A stretch of 64,000 nt of DNA from Dactylosporangium sp040689395 (GCF_040689395.1 NZ_JBFAZX010000024.1:1-64000); one strand, 5' to 3'. Shown: positions 19,001 to 26,601, counted from the first letter of the stretch. The notes: generated from the letters alone by a model not told the origin. Made by a program: numbers and translations.

Positions 19001-19381
19001 CACGCCCGCCTGCCCGACCCCGAGCCGCAGCCGGGCACCGAGTACGTCGCGCCGGACACCGACAAGCAACGACGCCTCGCCGAGATCTGGCAGTCCCTGC
19101 TCGGCCTGGACGCCGCACGAGTCGGCACGCAGGACAGCTTCTTCGCCCTGGGCGGCAACTCGCTGCAGGTCACCCAGCTCATCTCCCGCATCCGCGACAC
19201 GTTCCAGGTGACCCTCGAGCCGCGCCAGCTCTTCACCCACCCGCTGCTCGGCCAGCTCGCCGGCCAGATCGAGCTCGCCCAGCGCCAGCTGCTCGGCGAC
19301 GACGAGGTCGCACAGCTCGAGGCGGAGATCGCCGGCCTGTCCGAGGAGGAGCTGGACCGGCTGCTGGACGGGGCGAACTGA
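16076..19381 (+). CDS. Single-module NRPS: C-A-T without release domain
   Basis: The 1,101 residues comprise a condensation domain (HHIVADG near 167), an adenylation domain (YTSGSTGRPK near 640, NGYGPTE near 774, YATGD near 862, TGKLDHARL near 971) and a carrier domain (LGGNSLQ near 1025). A tail (DDEVAQLEAEIAGLSEEELD) follows that could dock to another protein. It has no TE or reductase, so its chain must pass to another enzyme, most simply the C-A-T-C-A-T-TE protein. The adenylation pocket reads D-V-S-D-F-G-G-V-T, nearly the same as A1 of that protein. The start is TTG 16076 with GGAG upstream, overlapping the MFS stop; GTG 16088 is an alternative. Confidence 0.93.
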   Translation: MTDTVDLNDIRRALLDIKTRRSLAEQTERERIAPVPRDQRLAVSAQQRFLWFLHQLAPGTPMYNEPSAWRLRGELDIPALREALRAAVARHESQRSRFGDEHGVPYQVIDPPPDAWPLPVQEGSESSVGDWIDAGVRAPFDLRHGPLFRSSLLRIAPDEHVLLLVWHHIVADGWSVKVLIDEITARYTAIRTGADVALPELAVQPADHAAWQRRWLAGGEADRQFGYWRDTLAGLEPLDVPTDRPHPVQPTGAGAVFQARLPRELGDGLRELARAEGVSLLAVLTAGYQVTLGRYTGQRDIALGAVMSGRTRPEVEPMVGMFANTVVVRGNLTDDPTFRRLARRCHETLLDAIANQDLPFGTLVEQLKPERLPGRNPLFQHVFTLLPTPMVAQPRFAGLLAEPMTRWPGTSRFELSVQITDSPQGHLDVWIEYSTEVFDADRIERLVEHFTTLLTGALAAPDSPVDALDVLSGAERARVLTGWNPPPASADARLLHDLVTARVAEAPDRVAMRFDGRDLSYDELNRRSNRLAHLLTDDFKVRGRVVAVLLERGFGLPVAELGVLKAGGAWLALDPQYPAERLAYQLSDAAAAVVVTTSDLADRLPAGTPRVLLDADALDGRPDTPPAVDVEPEDTAYVIYTSGSTGRPKGVMVPHRAIVNFCTAFGELFAVTPADRILQFSNPAFDVSVSDIFSTLSAGATIVGAPRTELLDPDALQRLLAAERVSIVDIPPPVLGMLDPEPLSALRVLFIGMEPFGAELVNRWARPGREFHNGYGPTEVTVTCVDYRCPPEPLDGPPPIGRALSNQRAYVLDKRLRPVPIGVAGELHMAGAGLAHGYLGRPDLTADKFLPDPYAPGPGERMYATGDLARWRADGQLEFLGRVDRQVKLRGLRVELGEIEHVLAGHPDVRQTTVVVKEPGTPQARLIGYLVPEPGHEIDLAAVRGHAAERLPLHMIPAALVMLGALPLTPTGKLDHARLPDPEPQPGTEYVAPDTDKQRRLAEIWQSLLGLDAARVGTQDSFFALGGNSLQVTQLISRIRDTFQVTLEPRQLFTHPLLGQLAGQIELAQRQLLGDDEVAQLEAEIAGLSEEELDRLLDGAN

Positions 19382-20544
19382 TGGACACGGCCATCGAGCT
19401 CACCGGCGAGCAGGAGAAGTTCCGCGCCGAGGTCTGCGAGCTGCTCTGCGAGGATTCGGTACGCGTCGCCGTCGCCCGGTCGCGGCGGATGCCGTACGGG
19501 CAGGAGACCGGCCTGCTCGACGTCCACCGGCGACTCGGTGAGCGTGGCTGGCTGGCGGTGAACTGGCCGCCCGAGTACGGCGGCCTCGGTGCCACCCTCG
19601 TCGAGAAGGCCATCCTCACCGAGGAGCTGATCCTGCACGGGGTGCCGGACACGGTGCACACCCTCGGCATCGACATCGTCGGCCTGGCGCTGCACCTGTT
19701 CGGCACCGAGGAGCAGCGGCGCCGCCTCCTGCCCGGGCTCGCCCGCGGCGAGACCACCGCGAGTGTGCTGTTCAGCGAGCCGGCGATCGGTTCGGATCTC
19801 GCCTCCCTCACCACCCGGGCCGAACCCGACGGCGACGGATGGCGGCTCTACGGCCGCAAGCGCTACAGCATGAAGACGCACCAGTCGGACTTCGCCCTGT
19901 GCGCCGCCCGCACGTCGAGCGGGCCCGTCGCCTTCCACGGGATCACCCTCTTCATCGTGCCGCTGCGCAGCGTCGGCGTGAGCATCGATCCACTGTGGAA
20001 CCTCTCCGACGAACGATTCGACGACGTCACCCTCAGCGGCATCCGGGTGAACCGGGCCGACGTGCTCGGCGAGGTCGACGACGGCTGGCAGGTGATCAAC
20101 CGGATCCTGCCGCTGGAGCGGACCGGGATCGACTCCGCGGCGAAGGCGGCCCGCCTGCTCGACGCGCTGCTGCGGCACGCGGCCACGACCGGCCGGCTGG
20201 CGGAGCCGGCGTACGCGCAGCGGCTGCTCGATCTGGACGCGCGGGTGCGCGCGGCCCGCCTGCTCGCCTGGCGCTGCGTGCTGAACCTCCGCGACGGCCG
20301 GCCGGACGAGGTCCACTCCGCCACCGCGAAGTGGTACAGCTCCGAGGTCGCCAAGGAGCTGTCCGGCCTGGCGCTGGAGGTCACCGGGTTGGACGGCGTG
20401 CTCGACGCGCGCGACGCCGCGGCGGTGGCCGACGGTGTCTTCGACGCGGCGTACCGGGAGGCACCCGGGCTGACGCTCGCCGCGGGAACCTCGGAGATCA
20501 TGCTGTACTTCGTCGGCACGTCGGGACTGGGGCTGCCCTCGTGA
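19381..20544 (+). CDS. Acyl-CoA dehydrogenase-like flavoprotein, larger partner
   Basis: This 387-residue acyl-CoA dehydrogenase-fold protein has FAD/substrate segments FSEPAIGSDLASL and GRKRYSMK. The usual C-terminal EGT motif with the catalytic glutamate reads AAGTSEI here. A Glu is present in ILPLERTGI (about residue 249), where isovaleryl-CoA-dehydrogenase-type enzymes place their base. Its ATG overlaps the synthetase stop by one base (TGATG) and its own stop overlaps the second dehydrogenase gene. Such pairs often form heteromers. It may desaturate an acyl starter or a carrier-bound residue of the peptide; the substrate is unknown. Confidence 0.88.
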   Translation: MDTAIELTGEQEKFRAEVCELLCEDSVRVAVARSRRMPYGQETGLLDVHRRLGERGWLAVNWPPEYGGLGATLVEKAILTEELILHGVPDTVHTLGIDIVGLALHLFGTEEQRRRLLPGLARGETTASVLFSEPAIGSDLASLTTRAEPDGDGWRLYGRKRYSMKTHQSDFALCAARTSSGPVAFHGITLFIVPLRSVGVSIDPLWNLSDERFDDVTLSGIRVNRADVLGEVDDGWQVINRILPLERTGIDSAAKAARLLDALLRHAATTGRLAEPAYAQRLLDLDARVRAARLLAWRCVLNLRDGRPDEVHSATAKWYSSEVAKELSGLALEVTGLDGVLDARDAAAVADGVFDAAYREAPGLTLAAGTSEIMLYFVGTSGLGLPS

Positions 20545-21560
20545 CCGCGTTCACGAAATTCCTCGACACGGAGCTCGCACCGCTCGTACGCCGGATGGCG
20601 GACCGGCCACGGCACCCGGACGGCGCCGACGACGAGACCGGCAACCGGCAGATCCGCGCCATGGTGTGGCAGGGGCTGGCCGAGATCGGGCTGCCCACCC
20701 GGCAGCAGGATCTGGTCGAGCTGGCCGAGCTGCTGGGCTCGGTCCTGTACCAGGGCCCGTTGCTCGACACCGTCAGCGCCGGCGACCTGCTGGCGCGGGC
20801 CGGGCTGGACGGGCTGATCCGCAAGGGGGAAGCCGTCGCGCTGGCGATCCGCGCGCACGGCGCCGCGAGCCCGGCTGAGCTCGCCCCGGTCGTCACGGAG
20901 CACGGCCTGCTCAGCACCCGGCGCTACTTCGTGGGATTCGCCGCCGAGGTCGAGCACCTCGTCGTGGTCGGCGACCGGCTCGCGCTCGTGCCCCGCGACC
21001 ACCCGACGGTCACCCTGCGCCGCTACGAGGAGACGGGCCGCGGCGAGCTCTTCGACGTCCGGTTCACCGGCACCCCCGTCACCGCCTGGATCGGTGACGG
21101 CGAACAGTGGCGCCCGGCGCTGGCCACCGCCCGGATCCGGCAGGCCGCATACCTGGTCGGCCTCAGCCAGGGCGCGCTGGACCTCGCCGTCCGCTACGCG
21201 ACCGCTCGCCGCCAGTTCGGCCAGCCGATCGGGCGGTTCCAGGCCCTGGCGTTCCGGCTGGCCGAGCTGGGCATCCGCATCGACGCCGCCCGGCTGCTGA
21301 CCCGGGACGCGGCGCGGGAGGCCGAGCGGGGGCTCGACGCCCGCCTGGTCGCCGCGCAAAGTCTCGCGACCGCCGCCGAGCTGGCCCGCACCGTCACCAC
21401 CGCGGCGATGCAGATCCACGGTGCGGCGGGCATGACGTCCGGCAACGACGCCCAGGTGTTCTACCGCCGGGCGGCGATCGAGGCGCTGTGGCTGGGCTCG
21501 CCGACCCAGCTGCGTGCCGAGGCCGCCCCACTGCTGCTCGAGCGCGTCTCAGACCGATAG
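20541..21560 (+). CDS. Acyl-CoA dehydrogenase-like protein, smaller partner
   Basis: The 339-residue protein begins at GTG 20541, overlapping the preceding gene as GTGA. The C-terminal alpha-helical half is clear (ATARRQFGQPIGRFQALAFR, then MQIHGAAGMT). The N-terminal half is short and poorly conserved, and the position of the catalytic glutamate reads WLGSPTQL, so this subunit is probably not catalytic on its own. The likely role is partner of the upstream protein in an alpha-beta complex. It is the last gene of the plus-strand cluster operon, and its end overlaps the convergent MFS gene by 12 bases. Confidence 0.85.
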   Translation: MTAFTKFLDTELAPLVRRMADRPRHPDGADDETGNRQIRAMVWQGLAEIGLPTRQQDLVELAELLGSVLYQGPLLDTVSAGDLLARAGLDGLIRKGEAVALAIRAHGAASPAELAPVVTEHGLLSTRRYFVGFAAEVEHLVVVGDRLALVPRDHPTVTLRRYEETGRGELFDVRFTGTPVTAWIGDGEQWRPALATARIRQAAYLVGLSQGALDLAVRYATARRQFGQPIGRFQALAFRLAELGIRIDAARLLTRDAAREAERGLDARLVAAQSLATAAELARTVTTAAMQIHGAAGMTSGNDAQVFYRRAAIEALWLGSPTQLRAEAAPLLLERVSDR

Positions 21561-22928
21561 CGTCACGAGGGTCGTCACGGCGAGGACGACGGCGGCGATG
21601 ACGAGGCTGATCCGCATGCCGGCGGAGAAGCCGGCCTGGCTGGCCACCAACGCGCCGAAGACCGCCACCGCGATCGCGCCGCCGACCTGCCGGATGGTGT
21701 TGAGCACCCCGGCCGCGGTGCCGGCCCGCTCCGCCTCGACGGTGCCGAGCAACAGCCCGGTCAGCGCGGGGACGGCCAGCGCGCCGGCGAAGCCGACGGG
21801 CACGGCCACCAGCGCCACCAGCGCGGGCGGGGTGTCGGCGTCGACGAACAGCAGCAGGATCAGGCCGGTGACGGTGCCCGCCTGGCCGATCACCATCGGC
21901 AGCCGCGGGCCGAAGCGCTGGATCACCTTGGCCGCGACGAACAGGTTGGAGATCGCCACCAGCGCGGTCGCCGGGACGAACATCAGCCCGGCGGCGAACG
22001 CGCTCTGGTGCAGCACCTTCTGGAAGTACAGGCTGAGCAGGAAGATCGTGCCGTACCAGGCCACGTTGACGGCGAAGCCGGCGGCGATCGACATCGACAC
22101 CGGGCGCAGCCGGAACAGCCCGAGCGGCATCGTCGGATGCTCCTGCCGGGACTCCACGATGAGGAAGGCGATCACCGCGACCGCGGCGAGCACGAACGCG
22201 CCGATCACCTCGGGCTCGCCGTAGCCGCGGGCGCCGCCCTCGATCACGCCGATGGTGAGCCCGGCCAGGCCGAGGATGGCGAGCAGCTGCCCGAGCAGGT
22301 CCAGCGGCGCCGCCCGGCGCGGCGACCGCGGCGCCCGGCGCAGCAGGAGCAGGCCGATGACGCCGATGGGCACGTTGATGAAGAAGATCACGCGCCAGCT
22401 CCACGCGCTGGTGAGCAGGCCGCCGACGGCCGGGCCGACGGTGGTGGCGATGGCGCCGCCCGCGGTCCAGGTGGCGATCGCCCGGGTGCGCTGGTGCGCG
22501 TCCGTGAACGCCTGGCGCACCATCGCGAGCGAGGCCGGCATGGTCAGCGCCGCGGCCACGCCCTGCACCAGCCGGGCCGCGACCAGCATCCACATCTCGG
22601 TGGCCATGCCGCACGCGACGGAGGCGAGCGTGAACAAGGCCAGGCCGCCGGCGAACGCGCGGCTCGCCCCGACCCGGTCGCAGAACGCACCCGCGGAGAG
22701 CATGAGCGCCGCGAACGTCAGGGTGTAGCCGTCGACGATCCACTGCAGGCCGGCGATGCCGCCCTTGAGATCGTTGCCGATCGCCGGCAGCGCCACGTTG
22801 ACGACCAGGGCATCGAGCGAGATCACGACGAACCCGAGCAGGGCCGCCGCGAGCACCGCGTTCGGGGCGACCGACCGGTGTTGGACCGGGGCGAGCGGGG
22901 TCTGGGCCGGTGGCGTGGCAGTTGCCAT
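21549..22928 (-). CDS. MFS multidrug exporter, DHA2 (EmrB/QacA-type)
   Basis: The 459-residue protein has about 14 hydrophobic segments and the DHA2 motifs LDALVVNVALPAIG in span 1, LSAGAFCDRVGASRAF as motif A and ARLVQGVAAALTMPASLAM. It should be a proton-coupled drug exporter of the inner membrane. ATG 22928 follows AAGGGAT. It is convergent with the peptide cluster and divergent from the XRE regulator 157 bases away, a usual pump/regulator arrangement. It could give self-resistance to the cluster product or be unrelated. Confidence 0.92.
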   Translation of the reverse strand: MATATPPAQTPLAPVQHRSVAPNAVLAAALLGFVVISLDALVVNVALPAIGNDLKGGIAGLQWIVDGYTLTFAALMLSAGAFCDRVGASRAFAGGLALFTLASVACGMATEMWMLVAARLVQGVAAALTMPASLAMVRQAFTDAHQRTRAIATWTAGGAIATTVGPAVGGLLTSAWSWRVIFFINVPIGVIGLLLLRRAPRSPRRAAPLDLLGQLLAILGLAGLTIGVIEGGARGYGEPEVIGAFVLAAVAVIAFLIVESRQEHPTMPLGLFRLRPVSMSIAAGFAVNVAWYGTIFLLSLYFQKVLHQSAFAAGLMFVPATALVAISNLFVAAKVIQRFGPRLPMVIGQAGTVTGLILLLFVDADTPPALVALVAVPVGFAGALAVPALTGLLLGTVEAERAGTAAGVLNTIRQVGGAIAVAVFGALVASQAGFSAGMRISLVIAAVVLAVTTLVTLSV

Positions 22929-23085
22929 GTCAGATCCCTTGAAGTCGCTCGGACAGGGGTGAGTTCGTGGCTTGTCGGCAGCAGATCTGACCCGCCGACC
23001 GTAACTCGCGCGCAACCGGCGTTCCTGGGTGTGGTACACCCCCTCTTCCCCTTGCGACGCGACGTGACGCCGACAGACTGGAGTC
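22929..23085. promoter_or_regulatory. Divergent promoter region of the MFS pump and XRE regulator
   Basis: This 157-base region between two divergent genes contains GTCAGATC at 22929-22936 and its exact complement GATCTGAC at 22984-22991. It could be a looped or split operator for the XRE protein. No clear -35/-10 pairs were assigned. Confidence 0.35.
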
Positions 23086-23997
23086 GTGACGACGAGCCGC
23101 GGCGACGAACTGGGACGATTTCTGCGCGCGCACCGCGCGGCGGTGCTGCCGCAGGACGTCGGCCTGCCCGGGGGCACCGGCGTGCGGCGCACTCCGGGGC
23201 TGCGCCGTGAGGAGGTGGCCACGCTGGCCGGCGTGAGCGTGGACTACTACACCCGGCTGGAGCGCGGCAAGGAGACCCGGCCCAGCGCGTCCGTGATCGA
23301 CGCGCTCGCCGGCGCCCTCCGGCTGACCCGCGACGAGCACGACCACCTGCACGAGCTGGCGAGCCGGCGCCCCGCGCAGCCCTCGCGGGCCGAGCTGTCA
23401 CGATATGTGCGCCCGGGCGCCCGGCACCTGCTGGAGGCGCTGCGCCCCAACCCCGCCTACGTGGTCAGCCCGATCAACGACCTGCTGGCCGCCAACCCGG
23501 CCGGCCTGCGCCTGCTCGCCGGCATCGACTCGTGGCCGGTGCGGCAGCGCAACATCATCCGCTACGTCTTCCTGCACCCGGCCGCCCGCCGCCTCTACGA
23601 GGACTGGGACGAGATGGCCCCGGGCGTGGTCGCCCACCTGCGCGCGATGGCGGGGGAACACGCGCACACCCCGCAGTTCGTCGAGCTGGTCGGCGAGCTG
23701 ACGGTCAAGAGCGACGAGTTCGCCGGCCTGTGGCAGCGCTACGAGCTCGACGCGCACACCAACGGCCGCAAGCGCTTCCGTCACCCCACGGTCGGTCGCC
23801 TCACCCTGGGCTATGAGGCGATGAGCCTCAACGGCACCGACGGGCAGCGGCTGATCGCGTACTACGCTGCGCCGAACACCACCGACTACGACGCCGTGGT
23901 GCTGCTCGACATGGGCGACCCGACGCTGGACGCGCCGCCGGCGGCCCGCGACGACTGGCCGCCGAGCCAACACCGGACCGAGACCGACCACCGGTAA
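23086..23997 (+). CDS. XRE-family regulator with MmyB-like ligand-binding domain
   Basis: The 303-residue protein starts at GTG 23086. Residues about 8-85 form a Cro/C1-type helix-turn-helix (RTPGLRREEVATLAGVSVDYYTRLERG), and the rest is the MmyB-like ligand-binding region (NPAYVVSPINDLLAANPAG, FLHPAARRLYEDWDEMA, RHPTVGRLTLGYEAM). Such proteins commonly control a divergent oxidoreductase or pump gene. A GGAG lies too close to the start to be a good ribosome site, so the message may be leaderless. Confidence 0.9.
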   Translation: MTTSRGDELGRFLRAHRAAVLPQDVGLPGGTGVRRTPGLRREEVATLAGVSVDYYTRLERGKETRPSASVIDALAGALRLTRDEHDHLHELASRRPAQPSRAELSRYVRPGARHLLEALRPNPAYVVSPINDLLAANPAGLRLLAGIDSWPVRQRNIIRYVFLHPAARRLYEDWDEMAPGVVAHLRAMAGEHAHTPQFVELVGELTVKSDEFAGLWQRYELDAHTNGRKRFRHPTVGRLTLGYEAMSLNGTDGQRLIAYYAAPNTTDYDAVVLLDMGDPTLDAPPAARDDWPPSQHRTETDHR

Positions 23998-24033
23998 CCA
24001 GGAGAAATTCCGAGCTACCGCGATGTCCGTCGT

Positions 24034-24045
24034 GGTCCGGACCGC
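24034..24045 (+). promoter_or_regulatory. Candidate DasR-type operator (TGGTCCGGACCG)
   Basis: The site contains the palindrome GGTCCGGACC, close to the DasR element core TGGTCTAGACCA found before chitinase genes in streptomycetes. It lies about 240 bases before the chitinase start and just after the XRE gene. The match is by eye and the distance is larger than usual, so a chance palindrome is possible. Confidence 0.35.
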
Positions 24046-24171
24046 CACTCCCGTGGCCTCACCGCCCGCGTGTAGTCACGGTCCAAAACGGAGTCTGCCA
24101 TTCCTCGAGATCCGCTCGGAGACCGGCGATCCACCTCCGCCAAAGGCGGCCAAGGTCGTTGCGCCGCCCGC

Positions 24172-24200
24172 TTACCAACCGGCGAACGGTCAGCTACACT
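24172..24200 (+). promoter_or_regulatory. Candidate sigma-70 promoter of the chitinase gene
   Basis: TTACCA (24172-24177) and TACACT (24195-24200) are separated by 17 bases, a plausible housekeeping -35/-10 pair. The segment after it is AT-rich and leads to the chitinase start at 24276 with AAAGGGG as ribosome site. Confidence 0.4.
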
Positions 24201-24275
24201 CATCGCCACATACGAATAAGGAAAGTTTCTTAACAGATGCAAGCCCACGGGCACCCAACCAAAGGGGTCGATGCC

Positions 24276-25697
24276 ATGCGACGACCGAAACTCCTCACCG
24301 GCGTGGCGACGGCGGCGGTTCTCGCCGGGGCCACTGTCACCGCCACCGCTCTGACCGCCGGTACCGCGTCCGCCGCCACGGGTTACGCGGTAGCACCCTA
24401 CGTCGACCTGTCCTCCGGCAGCGCCGGCATGCTGGACACGGCGACCGCCTCCGGCGGGCTGACCGCCTTCACGGCAGCCTTCATCCTCGGCAGCGGCTGT
24501 ACCCCGATCTGGGGTGACACGCTGCCCATCACCAGCTCCACCGCCAACCCGTACATCCAGCGGGCCCAGTCGCGCGGGGTCAAGGTGATCATCTCGTTCG
24601 GCGGTGCTGGCGGGGTCGAGCTGGGCCAGTCCTGCACGAACGTCAGCTCGCTCACCGCGGCGTACCAGAGCGTGATCAACTACTACCACGTCGACCACCT
24701 CGACTTCGACGTCGAAGGCGCCGCCATCGCCGACACGACGTCGATCAACCGCCGCTTCCAGGCGATCAAGAACCTGCAGAACGCCAACCCCGGCCTGAGC
24801 ATCTCCCTCACCATCCCGGTGCTGGAGAACGGCCCGGACGGCAACGGCGCGAACTTCCTGCGGGCCGCCGTCACCAACGGCGTGGCCGTCGACGTCATCA
24901 ACGCGATGACGATGGACTACGGCCACCCGGTCGCCGACATGGCCGCCGCGGCGAAGACGGCGGCGACGGGCACGCTGAACGCGGCGCGCGCCGCGGGGTT
25001 CACCAACGCCACCTACGCCAACATCGGGATCACCCCGATGATCGGCAACAACGACAGTGCCGGCGAGGTCGTCAGCCAGGCCAACGCGCAGAGCATCGTG
25101 TCCTGGGCGAAGTCCAACGGCGTCGGGCGGCTCGCCTTCTGGTCGATCGGCCGGGACCAGCCGTGCCCGGGCGGCGGGGTCTCCCCGAACTGCTCCGGCC
25201 TCGGTGGCTCGTCGCTCGACTTCACGAAGATCTTCTTCGGTGGCGGTACCGGTAACCCGCCGCCCACCACCACCGCGCCGCCGACCACCCCGGGCGGCGG
25301 AGGCGGCGGAGCCTGCAACGCGGCCGCGTGGAACGCGTCGACCGCCTACTCCGGCGGCGCCGTCGTGTCCTACAACGGCCGCAAGTACACGGCGAAGTGG
25401 TGGACTCAGGGCGACCAGCCGAACCTCAACGTCGGCGACGGCAAGCCGTGGACCGACAACGGTGCGTGCACCGGCGGTGGCGGCGGCACGACCACCACCC
25501 CGCCGGGCGGCGGAGGCACGACCACCACGCCGGGCGGCGGCGGCACCAGCACGGCCGCGCCGTGGGTGAGCGGCCACGCGTACAAGGTCGGTGACGTCGT
25601 GTCCTACAACGGGCGCAGCTACCGGTGCCTGCAGGCACACACGTCGCAGCCGGACTGGAACCCGCCGGCCGCGCCGAGCCTCTGGCAAGCGATCTAG
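24276..25697 (+). CDS. Secreted GH18 chitinase with two chitin-binding modules
   Basis: The 473-residue protein has a signal peptide (MRRPKLLTG..., Ala-rich core, cleavage near TASA-AT at about 33-35). A GH18 catalytic domain (about 36-325) carries the DxDxE motif in DHLDFDVEG, whose glutamate is the proton donor. Thr/Gly/Pro linkers then separate two carbohydrate-binding modules of CBM5/12 type (WNASTAYSGGAVVSYNGRKY near 350 and WVSGHAYKVGDVVSYNGRSY near 432). It hydrolyses chitin outside the cell. ATG 24276 has AAAGGGG upstream; an earlier in-frame ATG would put a hydrophilic stretch before the signal peptide and is less likely. Expression may respond to chitin via the candidate operator upstream. 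Confidence 0.95.
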   Translation: MRRPKLLTGVATAAVLAGATVTATALTAGTASAATGYAVAPYVDLSSGSAGMLDTATASGGLTAFTAAFILGSGCTPIWGDTLPITSSTANPYIQRAQSRGVKVIISFGGAGGVELGQSCTNVSSLTAAYQSVINYYHVDHLDFDVEGAAIADTTSINRRFQAIKNLQNANPGLSISLTIPVLENGPDGNGANFLRAAVTNGVAVDVINAMTMDYGHPVADMAAAAKTAATGTLNAARAAGFTNATYANIGITPMIGNNDSAGEVVSQANAQSIVSWAKSNGVGRLAFWSIGRDQPCPGGGVSPNCSGLGGSSLDFTKIFFGGGTGNPPPTTTAPPTTPGGGGGGACNAAAWNASTAYSGGAVVSYNGRKYTAKWWTQGDQPNLNVGDGKPWTDNGACTGGGGGTTTTPPGGGGTTTTPGGGGTSTAAPWVSGHAYKVGDVVSYNGRSYRCLQAHTSQPDWNPPAAPSLWQAI

Positions 25698-25723
25698 CTA
25701 GTACCGCCGCAGAGCAACGAATC

Positions 25724-25757
25724 AGCCCGCGGGTGGAGCTCCTTCCACCCGCGGGCT
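25724..25757. terminator. Bidirectional stem-loop terminator between chitinase and TetR gene
   Basis: A perfect 14-base stem (AGCCCGCGGGTGGA with its complement TCCACCCGCGGGCT) encloses a 6-base loop. It lies 27 bases after the chitinase stop and 22 bases from the convergent tetR stop, so it can end both transcripts. Confidence 0.85.
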
Positions 25758-25778
25758 GCGGCCTTTCCAGCGCGGCGG

Positions 25779-26552
25779 TCAGCGCGCGGAGTCTGCGGGC
25801 ACCGATGAGCCGGTGACGCGGCGACGGCGGGCGCGCTGACGGCAGGTGGCACCGCAGTAGCGGGCCGGCCGGCCGGTGGTCCGGACCCGCAGTCGGGCCC
25901 CGCATTCCACGCAGTGCTCCACGATGTCGCCGGCGGTTTCGTGACGCCGGCGCGGGAACGTGTCACGCAACGTGCCGCCTTCCGTGACGGCCGGGGCGCG
26001 CAGCCCGTCGAGCATCAGCCGCACCAGCCGCACGCTGCGCGACCGGCTGCGGTGTGCCGCCCGCAGCGCGGCTCCGCCGACGGCCAGGGCGACCAGATCC
26101 TCGGCCTGCACGTCGGCGCGTATCGCACCGGCCCGTATCGCGTTGCGCAGCAGGACGTCCAGCGCCTGGCCGAACCGCTGCGACGCAGCGGCGAGGGTGG
26201 CGCGCGGCCAGGTCCGGTCGGCGGTGAGCGCGTCGCAGACGCGCTGGCCGCCGGCTGACTTCTCGATCACCTCGAACAGGAACCCAAGCAGCGCATCACC
26301 GGGCGCGGCGCGACCGGCCCACCGGCCGGCGGCTGCTGCCAGACTCTCGGTGTGCTCGGCGAGCACCGCCTCTACCAGGATCTCCTTGCTCGGGAAGTGG
26401 CGGTAGACGGTGCCGGCGCCGACACCGGCGCGCTGGGCGATCCGGCCCAGCGGCACCTCGAGTCCCTCCTCGGCGAACACCCGCATCGCGGTGTGCAGCA
26501 CGAGCTGCCGGTTGCGGCGGGCATCGGCACGCTCGGGTGGGGTTGCGGTCAT
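25779..26552 (-). CDS. TetR-family regulator with C-terminal zinc-finger extension
   Basis: Residues about 10-60 form a TetR helix-turn-helix (FAEEGLEVPLGRIAQRAGVGAGTVYRHFPSKEILVEAV), followed by an alpha-helical ligand/dimer domain up to about 190. The last 50 residues hold four cysteines in the pattern CxxC...CxxxC (CVECGARL and YCGATCRQRARRRR), a small zinc-ribbon fold with a basic tail, unusual for TetR proteins. The gene is divergent from the NmrA-type oxidoreductase with 49 bases between, so it probably regulates that gene. The extension may add DNA or metal contact. Confidence 0.88.
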   Translation of the reverse strand: MTATPPERADARRNRQLVLHTAMRVFAEEGLEVPLGRIAQRAGVGAGTVYRHFPSKEILVEAVLAEHTESLAAAAGRWAGRAAPGDALLGFLFEVIEKSAGGQRVCDALTADRTWPRATLAAASQRFGQALDVLLRNAIRAGAIRADVQAEDLVALAVGGAALRAAHRSRSRSVRLVRLMLDGLRAPAVTEGGTLRDTFPRRRHETAGDIVEHCVECGARLRVRTTGRPARYCGATCRQRARRRRVTGSSVPADSAR

Positions 26553-26601
26553 GTCACGTAATCCTTGTCCGCGGCAGGAAACGGATGGATCGTTCCGGAT
26601 C

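Noticed and set aside
25480..25560. Repeated Thr/Pro/Gly-coding units in the chitinase
   Set aside because: These are the flexible linkers between catalytic and chitin-binding modules, not a CRISPR or independent repeat element.
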